Positions 55,623 through 64,000 of a stretch of 64,000 nt of DNA are shown here, piece by piece. This DNA is from Gammaproteobacteria bacterium (GTDB taxonomy: Bacteria; Pseudomonadota; Gammaproteobacteria; Pseudomonadales; Azotimanducaceae). Location: positions 1 through 64,000 of the forward strand of contig VXNY01000014.1 in assembly GCA_009840305.1 (NCBI GenBank), given 5' to 3'. Positions within the stretch are counted from its first letter, which is position 1, and each line of letters begins with the position of its first letter. The position numbers and the translations under genes are program-made. The notes beneath the pieces were generated by a model. That model saw only the letters and a list, made by a program, of their open reading frames with translations. It searched no databases and was not told the origin of the DNA.

Positions 55623-56729
55623 ATGAAAATTAGCGTCAGCACCGACAAATTGCGAGACGCCCTGCAGTATGTCACGGACGTAATCGAGAGACGATTTACT
55701 TATCCAATTCTCAGCAACGTACTGTTTGAAGTCGGTGAAGACGGCATCCTACATCTGCGAGCCACTGATCACGACCTTTCCCTCATGGCCGACGTCGAAA
55801 CCCAGTCTGTTTCAGAGACGGGAGCGGTAACGATACCTGGGAAGAAGTGTCTCGACGTCGTGCGCGCTTCGTCCCAAAGCGGTGAGGTGCTGATCCACGC
55901 CGACTTAGATGGTGTTACTCTAACAATAGGTAGGTCAAAATTTAATCTTTCGACGATGCCGGCATCGGAATTTCCGCAACGTCCGAATATTGAGGCAGAT
56001 GCCACATTCACGATTTCTACCAAGGACTTTGTACATTTATTGCAGAGCGCGATCTCTACCATGGGGGTCGGTGATGTCCGACCACATTTAAACGGTACAT
56101 TGATTGAGCTTACATCGGTACATATTCGCGCCGTTTCCAGCGACGGCATGAGCATGTGCATTTGTACAAATAAAAATTACTCGGTAGATGGTGGTGAGAT
56201 CGTCACAGCACTAATCCCTCGCAAGGCGGTATTAGAACTAACGAAGGCATTTGCCTCCGTCGACGATGAATTGGAGATCTCCGTGGCGGCGAATGCCCTC
56301 GTCGTAATAGGTTCTGAGCGATCATTGATCACAAATCTCATCGAATCTCCATTTCCTGCTTACATGCGAATCGTGCCGGATGCCAGTGATGCTTTGTTGA
56401 AGTGTGATCGAGGATTGTTTATCCAAGCGATCGATCAAGCCGCGACGCTCGCGGATACGAGTATGAGGATTTACTTGGACGTTAGCCCCGATAGTATGGA
56501 GCTTATGGCGAATACCGAAGCAGGTGACCGTGCGGAAGTTGTTATTCCCGTCGATTTCGGGGACCGGAGCACCAAGGTAGCATTTAAGCATGACCGTCTA
56601 CGACGTATCTTAGACACATTCTCGTGCGACGAGGTCGCATTGCATCTTCCCGAACCTCGAGATGTTGTTCGTATCGACTCCGCGGAAGAAGAAGAACTGC
56701 TGTTTGTGGTCTCCCCAATTAGAAGTTGA
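55623..56729 (+). CDS. dnaN: DNA polymerase III beta sliding clamp
   Basis: A 368-residue protein; dimers encircle DNA and tether polymerase. N-terminus MKISVSTDKLRDALQYVTDVIERR and TYPILSNVLFEV, the central LIPRKAVLEL and the C-terminal hydrophobic groove sequence (ending FVVSPIRS) fit the family. recF starts at TTG overlapping its stop codon. Confidence 0.96.
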   Translation: MKISVSTDKLRDALQYVTDVIERRFTYPILSNVLFEVGEDGILHLRATDHDLSLMADVETQSVSETGAVTIPGKKCLDVVRASSQSGEVLIHADLDGVTLTIGRSKFNLSTMPASEFPQRPNIEADATFTISTKDFVHLLQSAISTMGVGDVRPHLNGTLIELTSVHIRAVSSDGMSMCICTNKNYSVDGGEIVTALIPRKAVLELTKAFASVDDELEISVAANALVVIGSERSLITNLIESPFPAYMRIVPDASDALLKCDRGLFIQAIDQAATLADTSMRIYLDVSPDSMELMANTEAGDRAEVVIPVDFGDRSTKVAFKHDRLRRILDTFSCDEVALHLPEPRDVVRIDSAEEEELLFVVSPIRS

Positions 56730-57817
56730 TCCTCGAAACTGTAGAGGTACGCAATGTTCGCAACATCCAACATGAGAGTTTTCGACTTCAACCGTCATTA
56801 AACCTTGTGCTAGGGCCGAACGGCGCTGGCAAAACGACATTTCTCGAGTGTATTTACCTGCTGATACGCGGCAGGTCTTTCCGCCCTGGATTATTGAACT
56901 CGCTGATGTCTTTCGATGCGGAAGACATGTTAGTAACTGCAACGAGTCGTAACCACAACCGCGCATTTCGTATCGGGATTAGCAAAGCGCGGAGCGACAA
57001 CATCAGAATGCGGCTCAACGGCGCGGATATTAGGCAAATATCACAAATCGCCGCTCTAGTTCCGACGCAGACGTTTCTACCTGACCTGTCTGAACTCGTG
57101 TTTGGCACTCCTCGCGTGCGTCGTTCTTGGTTGAATTGGAGCGTGTTTCACACTGACAATCGCTTTATGGACGTACATCGCTCCTTTTTGCGACTCTTGC
57201 AACAGCGTAATCGAGCCGTACAGCAAAGGTCTGCCGATTTAAGCGTATGGACCGAGCAATTCGTAAAGAAAGCGATCGAGGTCACTGCGATTCGTGAATC
57301 ACACTTACAGGGACTAAATGCTCATTTCCAGAAGACAGTTTCCTCGCTTGCACCAGATCTAAACCTGACGCTAAATTACGAAAGTGGTTGGTCTGAGAAT
57401 TCGTTATTGGAAGCATTGCAACGGGATAAGGCTCGGGAACAAAAGATTGGACACACTCGATTGGGACCTCATCGCGCCGATATTCGGTTACAGGTCATTG
57501 ATGCAAACGGAGAACTATTGGGTCCAGCGCTGAGGATTCTCTCGCGTGGGCAAGGAAATGTAATCGCTTGTGCGCTGAAATTAGCACAACTCGAGCATCT
57601 ACGAGAACGAGGAGTTCAATGTGTCGTGTTGTTGGACGATGCCACTGCCGAGATGGACGAAATTTACACGCGTAGATTTTTCAATCTATTGAATTCAACA
57701 GGCTCGCAAATCATCGCGACCGGGACGAAAAACACGGAACAAATACAAGCAGAGATACCCCAGTGTGTTACGCCTAACGTGATCCAATTGGAAGCAGGTC
57801 AGATCGTTGCTGCCTAG
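56726..57817 (+). CDS. recF: DNA replication and repair protein RecF
   Basis: A 363-residue SMC-like ATPase for gap repair. Walker A GPNGAGKTTFLE (near 31-42), the RGRSFR segment, signature ILSRGQGNVIACALKLAQ and Walker B VVLLDDATAEMDE are present. It starts at TTG overlapping the dnaN TGA. Confidence 0.95.
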   Translation: MILETVEVRNVRNIQHESFRLQPSLNLVLGPNGAGKTTFLECIYLLIRGRSFRPGLLNSLMSFDAEDMLVTATSRNHNRAFRIGISKARSDNIRMRLNGADIRQISQIAALVPTQTFLPDLSELVFGTPRVRRSWLNWSVFHTDNRFMDVHRSFLRLLQQRNRAVQQRSADLSVWTEQFVKKAIEVTAIRESHLQGLNAHFQKTVSSLAPDLNLTLNYESGWSENSLLEALQRDKAREQKIGHTRLGPHRADIRLQVIDANGELLGPALRILSRGQGNVIACALKLAQLEHLRERGVQCVVLLDDATAEMDEIYTRRFFNLLNSTGSQIIATGTKNTEQIQAEIPQCVTPNVIQLEAGQIVAA

Positions 57818-57830
57818 CGTATAATACTAG

Positions 57831-60326
<2,496 letters not shown>

Positions 60327-60353
60327 AGCTAAATTGCTTTGTAGCTCGACGTA

Positions 60354-60384
60354 TTTCAGACTCTAGACTGCTGCCAGTCTGAAA
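60354..60384. terminator. Possible terminator hairpin between gyrB and the convergent gene
   Basis: TTTCAGACT (60354-60362) and AGTCTGAAA (60376-60384) form a perfect 9-base stem with a 13-base loop. No strong T-run follows, so strength is doubtful. Confidence 0.45.
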
Positions 60385-60423
60385 GATCATCTTTGAATTA
60401 TGCTCGTTGTGAGCGGAATTCTC

Positions 60424-60828
60424 TTACTGTTTGCTCGCTAGCCGAAAACCAGTCGCAGCGAATAGTGGAACTTGCACTACGTTGATGAATTTCCAAAACA
60501 ACAGGTCGTCTTTTCCGCCGACTAAAGTTCCCACGAAGTTGTGTAAGAAAGCCATTGCGAGCCCAACTGAGATATAGAACGCAATGCTCGAAGCCAGCTT
60601 GTTCCATGTAACGGAGTCGCTGTCATTGCTAGCACGCATATAAAGAAAATTCATGGAGACACAAGTCACAAATCCAACCAAAGAAAACCAATCCAGAACA
60701 AACCAGACCTGTAATGAGCTAATCTGTGCAGATTCGTAGGTTAGCTCTACCGCGAATTGAATCGCGATGACGACCGCTAATGCGATTAGATAAACGCCAA
60801 GAATTTTGTTCAAAATGTTTCGGAACAT
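60424..60828 (-). CDS. Small four-helix membrane protein of unknown function
   Basis: A 134-residue protein with hydrophobic helices near 8-27, 42-63, 79-100 and 108-128. No family motif is recognised. It is convergent with gyrB and downstream of the TonB receptor gene, from which a hairpin separates it. Confidence 0.65.
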   Translation of the reverse strand: MFRNILNKILGVYLIALAVVIAIQFAVELTYESAQISSLQVWFVLDWFSLVGFVTCVSMNFLYMRASNDSDSVTWNKLASSIAFYISVGLAMAFLHNFVGTLVGGKDDLLFWKFINVVQVPLFAATGFRLASKQ

Positions 60829-60901
60829 AACGGCTATGCAGTTACAGTAAGAGGTTGCATTCTATCAAACAGGGCGGGCATTGAGATAGCGGACAAGACG
60901 G

Positions 60902-60938
60902 ATACACCGCTACCCAACAGAGACAAGTAGCGGCGTAT
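60902..60938 (-). terminator. Possible terminator hairpin after the second TonB receptor
   Basis: A 12-base stem (60902-60913 with 60927-60938, one G-T pair on the transcribed strand) with a 13-base loop lies 54 bases beyond the receptor stop codon. It lacks a T-run. Confidence 0.45.
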
Positions 60939-60991
60939 TCCAGCCTTCCTGTGTTGCTATTACCGACAGCAACTAATGTGTAAAAAGACTG

Positions 60992-63730
60992 TTACCAGGA
61001 AAAATCCTTTACAACATCAATGAAGAGGATACGTCTTCGAAAGTCAACGTGTGCAGAGTCAACACCTCGATAGCTATCGAAGAAGGGGAAATCCGCATCA
61101 AAGATATTTTGAATTCCAGCAGAAAAGTGCCAGCCAGAGCCGGGAGGCTCGTAAGAACCTTGAATGTCAACAGTTCTGTATCCGTCCACGTCAATCCGCG
61201 CGACGTTCGGGTTGGTGTTTTTATAGTCGCTCTCGAAATTCAACGTCACATTTCCGTTCCACGCGCCCCGAGACCAGTCGATGAACGCGCTACCTTTCAG
61301 TTCGACGGGACCTTGATTTGTACCGTGCTGTTCTATAGGATCAATACCGGGACCGGGGACGGTATTCAACCGCCAAGTGTGAGTTCCAAGAAACCCTGTC
61401 ATGAACTCACCGTAGTTAGTCTCGAAAGTGTATCTCACATCAAAATCGAAGGCTTCGCTGGTCTTTGATGAGAAGTTTGCCCACTGCATCGATACATATG
61501 TCAATATGCCATTCTCATCTCGCCTCACTTGATCTGGAAACTGCTCCCAATTCTCGAACGCGTAGGTGGGTGGCCACCCCAAAACACCACTCAGCGTTCC
61601 AAGAATGTCTTCGAACTCAGTGTAGACCCATGAAGCAGATATACTCAAGCCCGGAATGTCAACCGGTGAGTACTCGAATCCGAAAGTGGTTGTGATGGAT
61701 GTTTGTGGTTGAAGGTCTGGGTTTCCGCCAAGAACCGTCACGGGATATATCGAAGCAAACGGGCCGCCATTTTCAATGGGATTCAAAGGATCGAGAAATC
61801 GGAAGAAAGAAAACTCGCGTTTTGGCTGGAATAATTCGGGTAACGTTGCCGCCAGGAACGCTTGTCCCCACGTACCTCGAAGCTTGAGATTCTCCGTTGG
61901 GTTATAGACCACACCTAGTTTTGTTACGAAGTCATCGAAGGTGCGACTACTTGCAGGATCCAGAATGCCTTCAAAAGGCCCTTCGATCTCGTATTTGTCG
62001 TAGCGGCCAGCCACATAAAACGTCAATTTACGAATCTCTGCGCGAGCATTGAAGTCACTGACTATCGGAATGGACAGTTCATAAAACAAAGCGGTGTTCG
62101 TCGACTCCGGTACGATTTCCGGTGCACCTGAGACTCGGAAAGTAAACGGATTTAAGAGGAAAGAATCGAAATCAAGCGTATCGGTTCGAGTCTCAAAGCC
62201 TAAAGCCATTTCGATCGCGCCACCTCCAATTTCAAAGATCGAGCCCGACGCGGTCACGCCCCAGACACTCTGCCTACCTTCTCGAGCTCCGCGCGTCGCG
62301 TATTCCGAAAACTCAGCGAGAGACTCACGTTGAACAGTACCGTCGCCAAAAGGGTTGATTGCTTCTGCTGGGTCGCTGCTCGCTAGTGCAGCTTGAAAAG
62401 CGGCACCCCTGGAGTTGAAAGAGCCTGGATAGCCTCCATAGGGATTGTCTTTTCCGGTATTGAATGAAAATACCGCAGTCCAATCTCTGAATGTTGATTC
62501 CCAAGTAAGCGAGGCACTGAGATTCGTGCGGTCCAAGTCAGTTGTTCGCGCAAAGCCCGCGAGTTTCCCATCAGCGATTTCTCGCTCAAATGAATATGCG
62601 ATGTAGACTGTCTCACCAAATGGGTTGTAGTAATTGCTGGCCGGAACAGGACCACTGAAAGAAGCACCGACAGCCTCTTGGAAGGAATCTTGCCGCGCAT
62701 ACGTTCCGGACAAGTTTAGCGTCAGATTGTCCCCAAATTCCTGCATGAAACTAACATACGCTGATATGTGCTCCGAAGCGGGTATCGCCTCACCTGGGGC
62801 GTTGGCGGAAAGCCCTTTTGGTAAAAGATTGAAGTTTCCGCTCTGCGTGGCAACCTCCTCGTTAGAAACCCAAATCACATCTTCTGGGCTGAAGCTCGTA
62901 CCGTCTCCAGGAGGAAGAATGCCATAGGTTGTGTTCGGAGGAGCATTTGACGGCAGTCCAAACCGTAGGAGCACGCCTGGCTGCCCAAAAGTGTTAGGAT
63001 AGAGCCTGCCACCTTGCTCACGATAATCCCCGTCTGTGTCGAGCCCCGCATCGCGCGCAAACACGGGTTCGTCTTCACGATAGGTCAAGGATGCAGTTAG
63101 GTTTCCGTCATACCAAGAATATCCCAGAGAATGCTCTAAGACAGTACGGTGACCACCTGAACTGCTATTTTCATAGCGCAACGAAGCATCAGCTCCGCGA
63201 TAGTTCTTCTTCATGATAAAGTTGACCACGCCTCCGACGGCATCAGAACCGTACACAGAGCTAGCTCCGTCAGTCATCACTTCCACGCGCTCAATTGCAC
63301 TGAATGGAAGAGTGGAAACGTCTGTAAACGTACCCGTCTCCGCTGGCGAGGCTGCGAGACGTTTGCCATTTACTAGCACCAGCGTCGAGCCCTCTCCTAG
63401 ACCACGTAGATTGATTGTGATGGAGCCAATCTGAAATCGGGGCGATCTGTTGTCGAGACTGCCTCCATTTGTGATCGTGGAAAAATTTTGCGGTAGAAAT
63501 CGAACAATGTCCTCGATATTCGTGAGTCCACGGGCTTCAATCTCAGCTCTTGTAATTTCAAAAATTGGAGAAGCTCCAAACCCAGTTGGTAATCGACTGC
63601 CTGTAACGACTACTTCCTCCATTTCCTCATCGTCAGTTTCATCGTCGTCCGTATCCTGTGCGACGGTAGTCATCGGTGCAATGCAAAGGCAAAAAAACAC
63701 CGCTAGCCAGCGGTTTTTAGTCGTAAACAT
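60992..63730 (-). CDS. TonB-dependent outer-membrane receptor
   Basis: A 912-residue receptor. Signal peptide about 1-25 (ending TTVAQ), then an Asp/Glu/Thr-rich tract and the TonB-box region MEEVVVTGSRLP. Plug motifs INLRGLGEGSTLVLVNGKRLAAS and VEVMTDGASSVYGSDAVGGVVNFIMKK are typical; the barrel ends in RILFIDVVKDFSW. I chose the ATG at 63730, after GAGGAG; the frame reaches 63775. It belongs to the same broad class as the receptor at 5631 but is a different paralogue. Substrate unknown. Confidence 0.93.
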   Translation of the reverse strand: MFTTKNRWLAVFFCLCIAPMTTVAQDTDDDETDDEEMEEVVVTGSRLPTGFGASPIFEITRAEIEARGLTNIEDIVRFLPQNFSTITNGGSLDNRSPRFQIGSITINLRGLGEGSTLVLVNGKRLAASPAETGTFTDVSTLPFSAIERVEVMTDGASSVYGSDAVGGVVNFIMKKNYRGADASLRYENSSSGGHRTVLEHSLGYSWYDGNLTASLTYREDEPVFARDAGLDTDGDYREQGGRLYPNTFGQPGVLLRFGLPSNAPPNTTYGILPPGDGTSFSPEDVIWVSNEEVATQSGNFNLLPKGLSANAPGEAIPASEHISAYVSFMQEFGDNLTLNLSGTYARQDSFQEAVGASFSGPVPASNYYNPFGETVYIAYSFEREIADGKLAGFARTTDLDRTNLSASLTWESTFRDWTAVFSFNTGKDNPYGGYPGSFNSRGAAFQAALASSDPAEAINPFGDGTVQRESLAEFSEYATRGAREGRQSVWGVTASGSIFEIGGGAIEMALGFETRTDTLDFDSFLLNPFTFRVSGAPEIVPESTNTALFYELSIPIVSDFNARAEIRKLTFYVAGRYDKYEIEGPFEGILDPASSRTFDDFVTKLGVVYNPTENLKLRGTWGQAFLAATLPELFQPKREFSFFRFLDPLNPIENGGPFASIYPVTVLGGNPDLQPQTSITTTFGFEYSPVDIPGLSISASWVYTEFEDILGTLSGVLGWPPTYAFENWEQFPDQVRRDENGILTYVSMQWANFSSKTSEAFDFDVRYTFETNYGEFMTGFLGTHTWRLNTVPGPGIDPIEQHGTNQGPVELKGSAFIDWSRGAWNGNVTLNFESDYKNTNPNVARIDVDGYRTVDIQGSYEPPGSGWHFSAGIQNIFDADFPFFDSYRGVDSAHVDFRRRILFIDVVKDFSW

Positions 63731-63824
63731 TTTTTCTCCTCGCCAAGTTTGGCATACAGGTTCGTTTAAAAACAAAGAGAGTGCGAAGTTGGAGTTCTCT
63801 ATACGCTCTTTGTATGTGTCAATG

Positions 63825-63852
63825 ATTATAGCATGGTGCTAGGAGTCAACAA
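63825..63852 (-). promoter_or_regulatory. Promoter of the second TonB receptor gene
   Basis: On the minus strand TTGTTG (63852-63847), 16-base spacer and TATAAT (63830-63825) preceded by TGC, an extended -10. The following leader holds a CAAAGAG/CTCTTTG dyad. Confidence 0.6.
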
Positions 63853-63883
63853 TCGCACTACTTTAGAACTACAAGCGAGTAGG

Positions 63884-63899
63884 TGTTCCACGTGGAACA
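63884..63899. promoter_or_regulatory. parS: parS centromere site 2
   Basis: A second perfect copy of TGTTCCACGTGGAACA, identical to site 1, in the gap between trkH and the TonB receptor gene, 6 kb from the first. Confidence 0.95.
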
Positions 63900-63914
63900 T
63901 CTACGGTAAATTCG

Positions 63915-64000
63915 TCAGCGACGCCAGTATCTTGGCGCAAAAAGGACCAGCAAAGTGAAGATCTCTAAGCGGCCCAATATCATCGCAAATATGAGGATAC
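63915..64000 (-). CDS. trkH: Trk-type potassium uptake protein TrkH, C-terminal end (partial)
   Basis: The minus strand from the window edge to a TGA at 63915 encodes ILIFAMILGRLEIFTLLVLFAPRYWRR, the characteristic last transmembrane segment and basic end of TrkH (MxxGRLEIFTLLVLF). The rest lies beyond the window. It is the K+-translocating subunit that works with TrkA. Confidence 0.88.
   Translation of the reverse strand, partial: ILIFAMILGRLEIFTLLVLFAPRYWRR

Overview
This window is the replication-origin region of a Gammaproteobacterium chromosome. The gene order around the origin is diagnostic: rpmH, rnpA, yidD, yidC, mnmE, (one unknown gene), mnmG, rsmG, parA, parB, the complete atpIBEFHAGDC operon, glmU and glmS run leftward from about 53.6 kb. 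dnaA, dnaN, recF and gyrB run rightward from 54.2 kb. The 608-base gap between rpmH and dnaA carries DnaA boxes and is the likely oriC. Two identical 16-base parS palindromes flank gyrB and the neighbouring TonB-dependent receptor gene. A rpoZ-spoT-ridA-recG block, waaA (lipid A-Kdo transfer) and two large TonB-dependent receptors all fit a Gram-negative, probably aquatic, heterotrophic gammaproteobacterium. I cannot name the genus.

Layout. 0.4-5.3 kb: a tightly coupled four-gene operon encoding a MotA/TolQ/ExbB-like channel protein, two single-pass ExbD/MotB-like partners and an anchored protein with two FGE-sulfatase folds. 5.6-12.5 kb: TonB receptor, RtcB RNA ligase, S9 peptidase. 12.5-21.3 kb: Hsp20, WaaA, TolC, RpoZ, SpoT, RidA, RecG, rubredoxin. 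21.3-27.6 kb: UbiA, a TRAP transporter (DctQ, DctM, and a convergent DctP) and UvrD. 27.8-34.0 kb is an accessory stretch: a fused nucleotidyltransferase-HEPN protein, a giant ABC-2 permease with an M1-peptidase-like extracytoplasmic domain, a 590-base non-coding region rich in inverted repeats, and an orphan DNA methyltransferase. 34.0-60.3 kb is the conserved origin core. 60.4-64.0 kb: a small membrane protein, a second TonB receptor and the 3' end of trkH.

Main points for follow-up. (1) The 366-5257 operon resembles, in parts list only, the proton-driven GldL/GldM motor with FGE-like GldK of Bacteroidetes, but here in a gammaproteobacterium and with two different B-type subunits; I regard it as the best candidate for an undescribed envelope system. 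(2) SpoT keeps its ppGpp hydrolase residues but has lost recognisable synthetase residues. (3) mnmG and atpI both lack any ATG/GTG/TTG start at the expected N-terminus and appear to begin at ATT. (4) The large ABC permease has no ATPase partner in the window, and the DNA upstream of it holds a short coupled reading frame and unusual dyads.
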